A stretch of 64,000 bases of DNA from Marinomonas fungiae. Its GTDB lineage: Bacteria > Pseudomonadota > Gammaproteobacteria > Pseudomonadales > Marinomonadaceae. The stretch lies in NCBI RefSeq assembly GCF_001418205.1, contig NZ_LIQF01000004.1, positions 1 through 64,000 on the forward strand, given 5' to 3'. Of the stretch, positions 34,824-43,679 are shown in pieces. The position numbers and the translations under genes were made by a program. The notes beneath the pieces are model-generated. The model saw only the letters and a list, made by a program, of their open reading frames with translations. It was not told the DNA's origin and did no database searches. Every line of letters begins with the position of its first letter. The first letter of the stretch is position 1.

Positions 34824-36941
34824 ATGTCTACTATTGAAGTATTAGCACAAACCCTTAGCCAATACCTGCCCTACGAGCAGGTGGCGACGGTGAAACGCGC
34901 GTATTATTACGCCGAGCAAGCCCATGATGGTCAAAAACGTAAAAGTGGCGAGCACTATGTAACACACCCGCTTGCGGTAGCGTTTATTTTGGCCGATCTG
35001 CGCATGGATTGTGAGGGTCTGACCGCCGCCTTGCTGCACGATGTCATTGAAGATACGGGGATTTCCCGTGAATCCTTAGCCGAACAGTTCGGTGAAGGCG
35101 TCGCAGGCCTAGTCGATGGCGTTAGCAAACTGACCCACCTTGAGTTCAATAGTCAGCTCGAAAAGCAAGCTCATAACTTCCAAAAAATGGCCATGGCCAT
35201 GGCCGATGACATCCGTGTCATCATGGTGAAACTGGCCGATCGTCTGCATAATATGCGTACGCTCGATTCCATGCCTGGTCATAAAAAGCGCCGCATTGCC
35301 CGCGAAACTCTCGATATTTACGCTCCCATCGCCAACCGCTTAGGTATGTACGATGTCAAAGTTGACCTAGAGTCCTTGGCCTTCGAGGCCTACTACCCGA
35401 TGCGTTCACGTATGCTCAAGCGCGCCATTAATAAGCGCTATGGCCAACGTGAAAAAGCCATGCAGAAGCTTGAAGACTTTATTCGCTCAGAGCTGGCGGC
35501 AGACTATATCGACTCAAACATCAGCGTACGCGAAAAGCATACTTACAGCATCTACCAGAAAATGCAGAAAAAACGTCGCTCTCTGGAAGAAATTATGGAT
35601 GTCATGGGCGTGCGCATCGTCACCGATCGCCAAGACAGCTGTTATCGCATTTTAGGCGTGATTCATGCCCTGTTTAAGCCGATCGAAGGACGTTTTAAAG
35701 ATTACATTGCCGTACCCAAATCGAACGGTTACCAGTCATTGCACACCACCGTGGTAGGCAACAATGGTCTGCCGCTGGAAGTACAAATCCGTACTCAAGA
35801 GATGGATATGGTGGCAATCAACGGTATCGCCGCGCACTGGACCTACAAGTCTCAGGGCCAGTCAACGATGACAGCGACGAACCATGAACGCGCCACGAAG
35901 TGGGTAAAAAGCTTACTTGAGATTCAAGAAAAAGCGCACAACCCAATGGAATTCATCGACAACGTGAAAAGCGACCTTTTCCCAGATGAAGTGTATGTCT
36001 TTACACCAAAAGGCGAAATCATCGAATTGCCATCTGGTGCGACACCTGTGGACTTCGCCTACGGCGTACACACAGAAATCGGCAACACCTGTATTTCCTG
36101 CCGTATCAACCGTCGCTTAGCGCCATTGAGTACGCAGCTGGAAAGTGGTCAAACAGTTGAAGTCATTACCGCAAAAAGCGCGCAACCCAACGTAGCATGG
36201 TTGAGTTTTGCGATTACCGGTAAAGCCCGCACCAACATTCGCCATTATCTGAAATCGAAACAACGTGAAAACGCCATTTCGTTTGGCTATCGTCTGCTGA
36301 CCCGCTCGCTGAATGCGTTCCGCACCACGGTGGAAGAACTGACTGAAGAACAAATCAAAGTGGTGCTCGAGTCACATCAACTTGAGACCATGGATGATTT
36401 ATTAGAATCCATCGGTAAAGGTCGCCACGTGGGCTATGTGGTAGCACGTCAGCTCTTCCCGAACTTTAATGAAGATGAATTGGTTACGCCAAAATCGTTC
36501 AAAGTAAACGGCTCCGAAGGCATGCTGATTTCCTACGCGAAATGCTGTTCGCCAATTCCTGGCGATCCGATTGTTGGCTACGTTCAAGTGGACAAAGGCG
36601 TCATCATTCATCACCAGAGCTGCCCAAACATTCAAGACCACCTCGCCAATCCTGAGCGCTACATTCGTATGACCTGGAGTAAGGAAATCGAGGAAGAGTT
36701 AAATGTGAGCCTCATCGTTACTTACACCAACGAACGCGGCGCGGTGGCGAAAATCGCTAGCTCGATAACCGATACCGACTTCCAAGTCTCAAACTTGGAC
36801 ATCATTGAACGCGGTAAGATTTCCCGTTTACGCCTCAACATCGCCATTTCCAGCCGCGTTGGCTTGGCCGATGTGATGCGTCGTATTAAAGCTGTGCGCT
36901 GTGTTGAAAAAGTGTCCCGCGAAACCCTTGTCGGACGCTAA
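34824..36941 (+). CDS. spoT: Bifunctional (p)ppGpp synthetase/hydrolase SpoT
   Basis: A 705-residue RelA/SpoT enzyme. The N-terminal HD hydrolase domain has HDVIEDT at residues 72-78 (H72-D73-x2-E76-D77 catalytic set), intact, so hydrolysis is expected. The synthetase domain includes YIAVPKSNGYQSLHTTVVG near 288-306. A TGS domain (DEVYVFTPKGEIIELPSGAT) and a C-terminal ACT domain ending near 705 follow. SpoT adjusts ppGpp in starvation for carbon, iron, fatty acids and others. It follows rpoZ by 67 bases. Confidence 0.97.
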   Translation: MSTIEVLAQTLSQYLPYEQVATVKRAYYYAEQAHDGQKRKSGEHYVTHPLAVAFILADLRMDCEGLTAALLHDVIEDTGISRESLAEQFGEGVAGLVDGVSKLTHLEFNSQLEKQAHNFQKMAMAMADDIRVIMVKLADRLHNMRTLDSMPGHKKRRIARETLDIYAPIANRLGMYDVKVDLESLAFEAYYPMRSRMLKRAINKRYGQREKAMQKLEDFIRSELAADYIDSNISVREKHTYSIYQKMQKKRRSLEEIMDVMGVRIVTDRQDSCYRILGVIHALFKPIEGRFKDYIAVPKSNGYQSLHTTVVGNNGLPLEVQIRTQEMDMVAINGIAAHWTYKSQGQSTMTATNHERATKWVKSLLEIQEKAHNPMEFIDNVKSDLFPDEVYVFTPKGEIIELPSGATPVDFAYGVHTEIGNTCISCRINRRLAPLSTQLESGQTVEVITAKSAQPNVAWLSFAITGKARTNIRHYLKSKQRENAISFGYRLLTRSLNAFRTTVEELTEEQIKVVLESHQLETMDDLLESIGKGRHVGYVVARQLFPNFNEDELVTPKSFKVNGSEGMLISYAKCCSPIPGDPIVGYVQVDKGVIIHHQSCPNIQDHLANPERYIRMTWSKEIEEELNVSLIVTYTNERGAVAKIASSITDTDFQVSNLDIIERGKISRLRLNIAISSRVGLADVMRRIKAVRCVEKVSRETLVGR

Positions 36942-36982
36942 TCACATAGTGTGAATTGATTAAATCTTAAGGATCCCAAATC

Positions 36983-37369
36983 ATGGCAAAACAAGTGATC
37001 TTCTCTGAAAACGCACCGGCAGCGATCGGCCCATACTCCCAAGCTATTCGTGCTGGTAACACGGTTTACCTATCTGGCCAAATCCCATTGGTTCCAGCGA
37101 CAATGGAAGTGATCAGCGACGACGTTGCCGAGCAAACGACTCAGGTGTTCCAAAACCTACAAGCAGTCTGTGAAGCGGCTGGCGGTTCTCTAAAAGACAT
37201 CGTTAAGCTAAACATTTACATGACAGACCTAGGCAACTTCGCTCTAGTAAACGAAGTGATGACTAAATTCTTCGTTGAACCATACCCAGCTCGTGCGGCA
37301 CTAGGCGTTCGCGCTTTGCCAAAAGGCGTTGCAGTTGAAATCGAAGGCGTGATGGTACTAGAAGACTAA
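36983..37369 (+). CDS. ridA: RidA-family reactive intermediate deaminase
   Basis: A 128-residue RidA/YjgF protein. It hydrolyses enamine and imine intermediates produced by pyridoxal-phosphate enzymes, protecting the cell from 2-aminoacrylate. The active-site region [20 protein letters not shown] near the C-terminus, with its arginine and glutamate, and [20 protein letters not shown] near residues 14-33 are typical. It follows spoT by 41 bases and ends at a strong terminator. Confidence 0.96.
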   Translation: MAKQVIFSENAPAAIGPYSQAIRAGNTVYLSGQIPLVPATMEVISDDVAEQTTQVFQNLQAVCEAAGGSLKDIVKLNIYMTDLGNFALVNEVMTKFFVEPYPARAALGVRALPKGVAVEIEGVMVLED

Positions 37370-37392
37370 TCTTCTGCTATCTAGCTGAAAAG

Positions 37393-37424
37393 AAAAGCGC
37401 TTGGAGCATTTCAAGCGCTTTTTT
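37393..37424 (+). terminator. Intrinsic terminator of the gmk-ridA region
   Basis: AAAAGCGCTTG (37393-37403) and CAAGCGCTTTT (37412-37422) pair over 11 bp, with a T-run following. The mirror-image A-run lets it also end the minus-strand gene starting its stop at 37433. Confidence 0.92.
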
Positions 37425-37432
37425 ATTGCCCC

Positions 37433-38302
37433 CTATAGCCCCGCACTCATATGCGCTAACCATGCCTGATAGTCGTCCATCATGCTTTCATAACCCACGC
37501 CATATGACGGATACTGAGGACGCCAGCCTAGTTGCTTCAGAGCCTGCGGTACAATGCGTTTACCCTGCGTTGGCAGATAGTCGGTCAATTTAACCGTGTC
37601 TGGTAACGGCGGTGGTACTTGCAAGCGGGCCGCGAGCCAGAGTTTGACTTCCCACATAGAAACTGGCTGACCATCGCTGGCGATCACATGTGCAGGCAGT
37701 TCAGTACCGAGCAATGACTGTTCACCGAGCACACACAGCGCCGACACGACATCGTCACGATGGATGCGGTTGGTCCATTGATTCACAGACCAAGCATCCC
37801 CTCGGCGCACGCCCTCTAATAAACGAAAGCGTCCGGGGCCGTAGATCCCAGAACAACGCAAGGCAATACTCGAAATACTTTCCGACAGCACAGCTTCGGC
37901 TACTAGAATTTTCTCTGCCGTAGCGGAGGCCGCGACGGCCTTAGTTTGCTCATCAATCCACTCACCACGATTTTGACCATAGACACTGGTACTGGACACA
38001 AAGATCACTTTCGGTTGCCTGCGATGTTGATAGGCTGCTACCAAGGCTTTGGCCGTATCGACATAAGCCGCTTGATACGCCTCAGCTGTGCGCCCAGTCG
38101 GCGTCATAATTAAGTACACCAGATCAGCATCAGGCCACTGCTCTGGAGGTAAAGTGGTGAGGTCATGGGTAATGCCCTTTACGCCATCAGGAAAATACGT
38201 ACCCGAGCGTCGAATACCGGTGACGTCGTAGCCCTGCGCCACAAAATGTTGTGCCACTCCCTGTCCTAAATCACCACAACCCGCTATCAGAACCTTTGTC
38301 AT
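37433..38302 (-). CDS. NAD(P)-binding SDR-family protein (YeeZ-like)
   Basis: A 289-residue Rossmann-fold protein of the extended SDR group resembling YeeZ. The nucleotide-binding IAGCGDLGQG motif is at residues 6-15 and VIFVSSTSVYGQNRGEWIDE near 99-118 holds the S-Y pair of the active-site area. The YxxxK lysine is not obvious, so catalysis is uncertain. Substrate unknown. It is divergent from oxyR, with a 103-base AT-rich intergenic region. Confidence 0.82.
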   Translation of the reverse strand: MTKVLIAGCGDLGQGVAQHFVAQGYDVTGIRRSGTYFPDGVKGITHDLTTLPPEQWPDADLVYLIMTPTGRTAEAYQAAYVDTAKALVAAYQHRRQPKVIFVSSTSVYGQNRGEWIDEQTKAVAASATAEKILVAEAVLSESISSIALRCSGIYGPGRFRLLEGVRRGDAWSVNQWTNRIHRDDVVSALCVLGEQSLLGTELPAHVIASDGQPVSMWEVKLWLAARLQVPPPLPDTVKLTDYLPTQGKRIVPQALKQLGWRPQYPSYGVGYESMMDDYQAWLAHMSAGL

Positions 38303-38405
38303 GATTCCCTCAATCCTTGCAAAAAATGTCTAACTGTCTAGAAACAGTACACTTTATCAAAATATGTATTATCATAGTTAATACCAATCAAAAGGGTATT
38401 AGATT

Positions 38406-39314
38406 ATGACGCTAACAGAACTCAAGTACATCGTTATGCTAGCAGAAGAGAAGCACTTCGGTCGCGCAGCAGAGCGTTGTCACGTTTCCCAACCAACGCT
38501 GAGTGTGGCGGTGAAAAAGCTCGAAGACGAACTTGGCGCTGCGATTTTTGAACGAAGCAAAAGTTCAGTCTATATCACCCCGATTGGCGAACAAATCATC
38601 ACTCAAGCGCGCCGCGTTCTTGAGCAAGCCAATATGATCAAAGAGCTGGCTTCTTCGGGTAAAAACCAATTACGTGGTCCATTAAAAGTCGGCGCTATCT
38701 TCACCATAGCACCTTACCTTTTCCCGTCAATGATTCCTGAGTTGAAGAGCATCGCTGAAGGCATGCCCTTACAGATCGAAGAGGATTTAACTGAAAACTT
38801 GCGACCAAAACTGCGTAACGGTGAATTGGACGCCATCATTGTTGCGCTGCCGTTTCGCGAGCCGGACGTCGTGACCCAACCAATCTACGAAGAAGAATTC
38901 GTGGTCTTGATGCCCAAGGACCACCCTTGGACCAAGCTGGAACATATCAGCACCGATCAATTGACCACTGACAATCTTCTACTTCTCGGTAAGGGACACT
39001 GTTTTAGCGACCAAGTGATGGAAGCCTGTCCGTTAGTAGGCGATGACGAACTCAACGAAGGACATACCATTGTTAATGGTAGTTCACTCGAGACCATTCG
39101 TTACATGGTGTCCTCTGGTCTTGGCGTAACGGTATTACCGAAATCTGCCGTGACTCATTTGGATGAAAGCATCTTGGCCGTACGTCCGTTTAAATCGCCA
39201 GTACCAAAGCGTACCGTGGCGTTGGCATGGCGCGCCAGCTTCCCTCGTCCGCAAGCAATTGAATCATTAAGCCAGTCTATCCGAGCCGCTTGTCAGAAGT
39301 TGAACCTAGGTTAA
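38406..39314 (+). CDS. oxyR: Hydrogen peroxide sensor and regulator OxyR
   Basis: A 302-residue LysR-type regulator. The helix-turn-helix HFGRAAERCHVSQPTLSVAVKKLE is near residues 17-40. Two cysteines fall exactly at positions 199 and 208 in GKGHCFSDQVMEAC, the redox pair that forms the disulfide in E. coli OxyR. It activates peroxide defence genes. The downstream recG start is two bases after its stop, so recG is translationally coupled or cotranscribed. The oxyR-recG pairing is known in some gammaproteobacteria. Confidence 0.96.
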   Translation: MTLTELKYIVMLAEEKHFGRAAERCHVSQPTLSVAVKKLEDELGAAIFERSKSSVYITPIGEQIITQARRVLEQANMIKELASSGKNQLRGPLKVGAIFTIAPYLFPSMIPELKSIAEGMPLQIEEDLTENLRPKLRNGELDAIIVALPFREPDVVTQPIYEEEFVVLMPKDHPWTKLEHISTDQLTTDNLLLLGKGHCFSDQVMEACPLVGDDELNEGHTIVNGSSLETIRYMVSSGLGVTVLPKSAVTHLDESILAVRPFKSPVPKRTVALAWRASFPRPQAIESLSQSIRAACQKLNLG

Positions 39315-39316
39315 GC

Positions 39317-41398
39317 ATGGTTGATGCACTGGAAACCCAAGACATCAAGGAGCTCAAAGGTGTCGGCGCAGCAATGGCGGAAAAGCTCGCCAAGCTGAAC
39401 ATCCACACGGTTCAGGATGCTCTGTTTCACTTACCGATTCGGTATCAGGATCGAACTCGTGTCGTTCCGATTGGCCAACTACGCTTCGGCGACGAGGCCG
39501 TGATTGAGGGGGAAGTTAGCGGCTGCGAGATCAAGATGGGTAAGCGGCGCAGCCTGATCTGCCGTATTCGCGACCATTCTGGCTCTCTGTGTTTGCGCTT
39601 CTTCCATTTCAATGCAGCGCAAAAAAAGCAGCTAGAGCAAGCTGGTCGGGTGCGTTGTTTTGGCGAAATCCGTCGTGGTAGCACCGGCTTCGAAATCTAT
39701 CACCCCGAATACAGCGTCTTGAAAGAGGATGAGCCCCATGAAGGCACAGATCAGCTGACGCCGATTTACCCGCTCACCGAAGGCATCACGCAAACCAAAA
39801 TTCGCCAGATTTGTGAGCAAGCCTTAGAGCGCTTAACCCCTTACAATCTGCGTGAGTGGCTCCCAGACAGCATTCGTCAGCAGTTTAGTTTGCCATCCTT
39901 GGCCGACGCGATTCACTTTCTGCATCACCCAACTCGCGGCACAGACTTAGAGCAGCTCAAACGCGGCGCGCATCCTGCCCAGTATCGCTTATCGTTTGAA
40001 GAACTGATGGCGCATCAGCTATCGCTAATCGGTAAACGCCAGATGGCCAAGCACGATCGTGCCATTGTGGTACCAGAGCGCGGCGCCTTGGTCGATCAAC
40101 TCTTAGCACAACTACCCTTTGCCCCAACAGGTGCTCAACAACGCGTTAGCCAAGAGATTCTCAATGATTTAAGTACCGGCCATCCGATGCTTCGTTTGGT
40201 ACAAGGGGATGTGGGTTCTGGCAAAACACTCGTAGCAGCGATGGCTGCCGCGGCCGTGGTACAGCAAGGCTATCAAGTGGCGGTGATGGCACCGACTGAA
40301 ATTCTCGCCGAGCAGCATTATCTCAATTTCAAACAATGGTTTGAGCCACTTGGCATTGAAGTCGCGTGGATGATAGGCAAGCTCAAAGGCAAACAACGGG
40401 AGGCGGAGCTAGAGCGCATCGCCTCGGGCAGTGCAAGCATTGTGGTTGGCACCCATGCCCTCTTCCAAGAAACGGTTACCTTCAAAGGCTTAGCATTAGC
40501 GATCATCGACGAGCAGCATCGCTTTGGAGTGCATCAGCGTATGGCGTTACGAGAGAAAGGTCTACAAGCTGGGTTTCAGCCCCATCAGCTGATCATGACT
40601 GCGACGCCGATTCCCCGCACCTTAGCCATGTCGGCTTATGCCGATTTGGATTGCTCCATTATTGATGAGTTACCGCCTGGGCGAACTCCAGTAAACACCA
40701 TTGTCGTCTCCAATCAACGTCGAGACGAAGTGATCCAGCGGGTACGCCATGCCTGTGAAGAAGGTAAGCAAGCGTATTGGGTCTGTACCTTGATTGAAGA
40801 GTCCGAAGCCCTTCAGTGCCAAGCGGCAGAAGATACCGCCATTTTGCTGCAAGAGCATCTTGCTGGGCTAAACATAGGCTTGGTGCATGGTCGTCTCAAA
40901 GCACAAGAAAAAGCCGATATCATGGCGCGCTTTAAAGAGGGTGAGATTCAACTCTTGGTCGCGACCACGGTGATCGAAGTGGGTGTCGATGTGCCCAATG
41001 CCAGTTTAATGGTCATTGAGAACCCTGAACGCCTTGGGTTGGCGCAATTGCACCAATTACGCGGTCGTGTCGGCCGAGGCCAAGCCGCCAGCCACTGTGT
41101 ATTGCTGTATCACGCGCCGCTTGGACAGCAAGGCAAAGCCCGCCTAGCCACCATGCGTGAAACCACCGATGGTTTTAAAATCGCTGAGAAAGACCTAGAA
41201 CTGCGTGGCCCAGGGGAATTACTCGGGGCTCGCCAAACTGGCCTGTTAGAGTTCAAAGTAGCCGACCTTCAGCGCGATAAAGCCCTATTACAGCATGTAC
41301 AACAAGCCGCAGCCCTTCTCTACCGAGACTACCCAGAGCACGTGTCGCCGCTACTCTCTCGCTGGCTGCCCAAGCATCAACAATATCTCAACGTCTAA
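39317..41398 (+). CDS. recG: ATP-dependent DNA helicase RecG
   Basis: A 693-residue RecG helicase, which regresses stalled replication forks and branch-migrates Holliday junctions. The N-terminal wedge domain begins IKELKGVGAAMAEKLAKLNI; the helicase core has GDVGSGKT (Walker A), IIDEQHRFG (Walker B variant DEQH), TATPIPRT and QLRGRVGRG. The ATG at 39317 follows AGG and two bases after oxyR. A convergent terminator follows. Confidence 0.97.
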   Translation: MVDALETQDIKELKGVGAAMAEKLAKLNIHTVQDALFHLPIRYQDRTRVVPIGQLRFGDEAVIEGEVSGCEIKMGKRRSLICRIRDHSGSLCLRFFHFNAAQKKQLEQAGRVRCFGEIRRGSTGFEIYHPEYSVLKEDEPHEGTDQLTPIYPLTEGITQTKIRQICEQALERLTPYNLREWLPDSIRQQFSLPSLADAIHFLHHPTRGTDLEQLKRGAHPAQYRLSFEELMAHQLSLIGKRQMAKHDRAIVVPERGALVDQLLAQLPFAPTGAQQRVSQEILNDLSTGHPMLRLVQGDVGSGKTLVAAMAAAAVVQQGYQVAVMAPTEILAEQHYLNFKQWFEPLGIEVAWMIGKLKGKQREAELERIASGSASIVVGTHALFQETVTFKGLALAIIDEQHRFGVHQRMALREKGLQAGFQPHQLIMTATPIPRTLAMSAYADLDCSIIDELPPGRTPVNTIVVSNQRRDEVIQRVRHACEEGKQAYWVCTLIEESEALQCQAAEDTAILLQEHLAGLNIGLVHGRLKAQEKADIMARFKEGEIQLLVATTVIEVGVDVPNASLMVIENPERLGLAQLHQLRGRVGRGQAASHCVLLYHAPLGQQGKARLATMRETTDGFKIAEKDLELRGPGELLGARQTGLLEFKVADLQRDKALLQHVQQAAALLYRDYPEHVSPLLSRWLPKHQQYLNV

Positions 41399-41434
41399 AT
41401 AGGACCTTATTTCGCCTTTTTATGCACCAAACTT

Positions 41435-41465
41435 AAAAACCACGCCTCCTAGGGGCGTGGTTTTT
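41435..41465. terminator. Bidirectional terminator between recG and lrp
   Basis: AAAAACCACGCC (41435-41446) and GGCGTGGTTTTT (41454-41465) pair over 12 bp with A and T runs on both sides. It ends recG and the minus-strand lrp gene. Confidence 0.92.
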
Positions 41466-41487
41466 ATTCTACTATCGCGTGAAAATC

Positions 41488-41964
41488 TTAAGGGATTTTG
41501 ACTACCGTGGTGTTTTTCACTTCTTCCATCGCTACGTAGGTGCGCGACTCACGTACGTGCGGCAGCGTCAGCAAGGTTTCGCCCAATAGATGGCGGTAGG
41601 CATCCATATTCGATACCCGAGCTTTGAGTAGATATTCAAAATCCCCTGCGATTAGGTGGCATTCCAGCACTTCAGGGATCTCAGAAACCGCTTCTTTAAA
41701 CTCGTTAAACCCTTCTGGTGAAGTGGCTTTTAGCCGAATTTCAACAAACACCAACAATCCAGCATCCACTTTACGAGGATCAACCAAGGCACAATAACCC
41801 GTTATGTAGCCATTACGCTCAAGTCGACGTACGCGCTCTAAACATGGCGTCGCACTTAGACCTACACGACTGGCAAGCTCCACATTCGATAAGCGACCAT
41901 TAATTTGCAGCTCACGCAGGATCTTCTTATCCAATCTGTCCAAAGGCTTTGCAGACGTTTCCAT
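41488..41964 (-). CDS. lrp: Leucine-responsive regulatory protein Lrp-type
   Basis: A 158-residue Lrp/AsnC regulator very close to Lrp: opening KPLDRLDKKILRELQINGRLS, helix-turn-helix NVELASRVGLSATPCLERVRRLE, and a C-terminal RAM ligand-binding domain with VECHL-type sequence (VLECHLIAGDFEYLLKAR). It is a global regulator of amino acid metabolism and transport. The start at 41964 has GGAGAG; the TTG just before it is less likely. It is divergent from the aap operon across a 585-base regulatory region, which may be one of its targets. Confidence 0.92.
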   Translation of the reverse strand: METSAKPLDRLDKKILRELQINGRLSNVELASRVGLSATPCLERVRRLERNGYITGYCALVDPRKVDAGLLVFVEIRLKATSPEGFNEFKEAVSEIPEVLECHLIAGDFEYLLKARVSNMDAYRHLLGETLLTLPHVRESRTYVAMEEVKNTTVVKIP

Positions 41965-42552
41965 CAATATGACTCTCCGAAGGTAACTGCCATTTAATTT
42001 AGCGCGATTCTACCACGGGGCAAATAACTTAGGAAAAATTAACCGTCTAGACACGACATTACGGTCGAAAGCTCTTCATCGCTCAAATCGCACCAAAGTA
42101 ATACAAAAAGCATCCACTAGCACCAAACAAAATCTATATGCATCAATTTGTACATTTATCCATCAGAAACTAGGCTATTCATGCATCAATAGAGCGCAAA
42201 TAAACAATTTTGTGCACCAAGTTAACACAACATAAACAAAAACTATTAAGTAATACTTTTAAATTGATCTATATTTAGAAAATCCAATGAAAAAGGAAAA
42301 AAATCGCACATAGTAGTGCTTTCGCCTTGACTCAAGGGTAATAACAGTAATTTCATAGGGCAGTGCCAAGCTTAATCAGCAGATTGCACTAGACTAGAAA
42401 ACAACAAGAATAACCAAAGATGTTGGCAAGCAACTTGCTAGAGACTTAGTACGAAAGCGAACTAAAGTAGCTCGACCAAGTAATTGAAAGGATCTTCAAG
42501 ACAGATTCGACTTTGCAAACATAACAACTAGTAAACGCCTGGAGGCAAAATC
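41965..42552. other. Large AT-rich intergenic region before aapJ
   Basis: No gene was seen. The stretch has a sigma-54 promoter at 42424-42439 and three GCACCAA copies at 42090, 42120 and 42214, which recall NtrC half-sites (GCACC). None forms a full NtrC palindrome. The AT-rich 42121-42310 region may bind Lrp, IHF or H-NS; this is inference. Confidence 0.5.
42424..42439 (+). promoter_or_regulatory. Sigma-54 promoter of the aap operon
   Basis: TGGCAAGCAACTTGCT matches the -24/-12 consensus TGGCAC-N5-TTGCW at nine of ten defined bases, with GG and GC exactly 12 bases apart. The start point would be near 42450, giving a leader of about 100 bases before aapJ. Nitrogen control by NtrC is the likely reading. 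Confidence 0.75.
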
Positions 42553-43575
42553 ATGAAATCGAACGTTGGTAAAATTCTAACCACCGCTGCGGTGGCTGCA
42601 ACAATCAGTACCGGTGCTGCAGCAGCAACATTGGACGACGTAAAAGCAAAAGGCTTTATCCAGTGTGGCGTGAGCCAAGGGGTACCAGGATTTTCAAACG
42701 CTGATGATTCCGGCAACTGGACAGGGATCGACGTTGACGCATGTCGAGCTACCGCGGCCGCCATCTTTGGCGATGCGCAAAAAGTGAAATTCACACCACT
42801 TTCGGCAAAAGAGCGTTTTACAGCTCTGCAATCTGGCGAGATCGACATACTTTCACGTAACACTACGTGGACTTATACCCGTGATACTTCGCTAGGCTTG
42901 GACTTCACTACGCCAAACTTCTATGACGGCCAAGGCTTCATGGTACGTAAAGACCTAGGCGTTGAAACAGCAATGGATCTAGACGGCGCTACCGTTTGTA
43001 CAGAGCAAGGTACAACGACTGAGTTGAACATGGCGGACTTCTTCCGTAAACATCAGCTATCTTACGTACCTGTTATCGTACAGAAAGCGGACGAAGCACT
43101 TGCAGCCTACGCATCAGGCCGTTGTGATGTCTTCACGACTGACAAATCAGGTCTTGCTGCACACCGTTCTAAACTAGCGGATCCAGCGGCACACATCATC
43201 CTTCCAGAAACCATCTCTAAAGAGCCTCTAGGACCAGTGGTTCGTCACGGCGACAACCAATGGAAAGACATCGTTACTTGGGCCTTGTTCGTACAGATCA
43301 ACGCTGAAGAGATGGGTATCAGCTCCAAAAACGTTGCTAAGATCAAAGCAGAGTCAACAGATCCAGGCGTTCGCCGCCTACTAGGTGCTGAAGGCAACAT
43401 GGGCGAGTCATTAGGGCTAGGCGCGGACTGGGCATACAACATCATTGCGAAAGTCGGTAACTACGGCGAAGTATTCGATCGCAACGTTGGTCCAAACACG
43501 CCAGTGAATCTACCACGTGGTGTGAACAACCTTTGGACTGAAGGCGGCGTTCTATATGCGCCACCAGTACGTTAA
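42553..43575 (+). CDS. aapJ: Polar amino acid ABC transporter, substrate-binding protein
   Basis: A 340-residue periplasmic binding protein of the AapJ/BztA/YhdW type, with a signal peptide of about 24 residues ending AAA. Family features are GFIQCGVSQGVPGFSNADDSGNW, LTTP-like FTTPNFYDGQGFMVRKDLGV and CDVFTTDKSGLAAHRS. It captures glutamate, glutamine, aspartate and related amino acids for the permease proteins downstream. GGAGG stands before the ATG. A hairpin follows, probably protecting the abundant aapJ message. Confidence 0.9.
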   Translation: MKSNVGKILTTAAVAATISTGAAAATLDDVKAKGFIQCGVSQGVPGFSNADDSGNWTGIDVDACRATAAAIFGDAQKVKFTPLSAKERFTALQSGEIDILSRNTTWTYTRDTSLGLDFTTPNFYDGQGFMVRKDLGVETAMDLDGATVCTEQGTTTELNMADFFRKHQLSYVPVIVQKADEALAAYASGRCDVFTTDKSGLAAHRSKLADPAAHIILPETISKEPLGPVVRHGDNQWKDIVTWALFVQINAEEMGISSKNVAKIKAESTDPGVRRLLGAEGNMGESLGLGADWAYNIIAKVGNYGEVFDRNVGPNTPVNLPRGVNNLWTEGGVLYAPPVR

Positions 43576-43608
43576 TCCGTACACATCCCTTACCTACTTT
43601 GGGATTAC

Positions 43609-43632
43609 ACCCAGTGGCAGATGCCACTGGGT
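43609..43632 (+). terminator. Intercistronic hairpin after aapJ
   Basis: ACCCAGTGGCA (43609-43619) and TGCCACTGGGT (43622-43632) are perfect 11-base complements with a two-base centre. The following sequence is C-rich, not T-rich, so mRNA stabilisation or partial termination is more likely than full termination. Confidence 0.65.
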
Positions 43633-43679
43633 TCCCCCTTCTGTTTTACATCTGACGAGCATTCATTGCCTGAACCAAG

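Noticed and set aside
38303-38405. OxyR autoregulatory site in the divergent promoter
   Set aside because: ATAG-type fragments are present but the four-part OxyR pattern is not recognisable.
41430-41470. Repeat or attachment site at the CCACGCC inverted repeat
   Set aside because: It is fully explained as a bidirectional terminator between convergent recG and lrp.
42088-42220. NtrC binding sites before aapJ
   Set aside because: Only half-sites (GCACC) are present, without the matching GGTGC arm, so they are mentioned but not called as sites.
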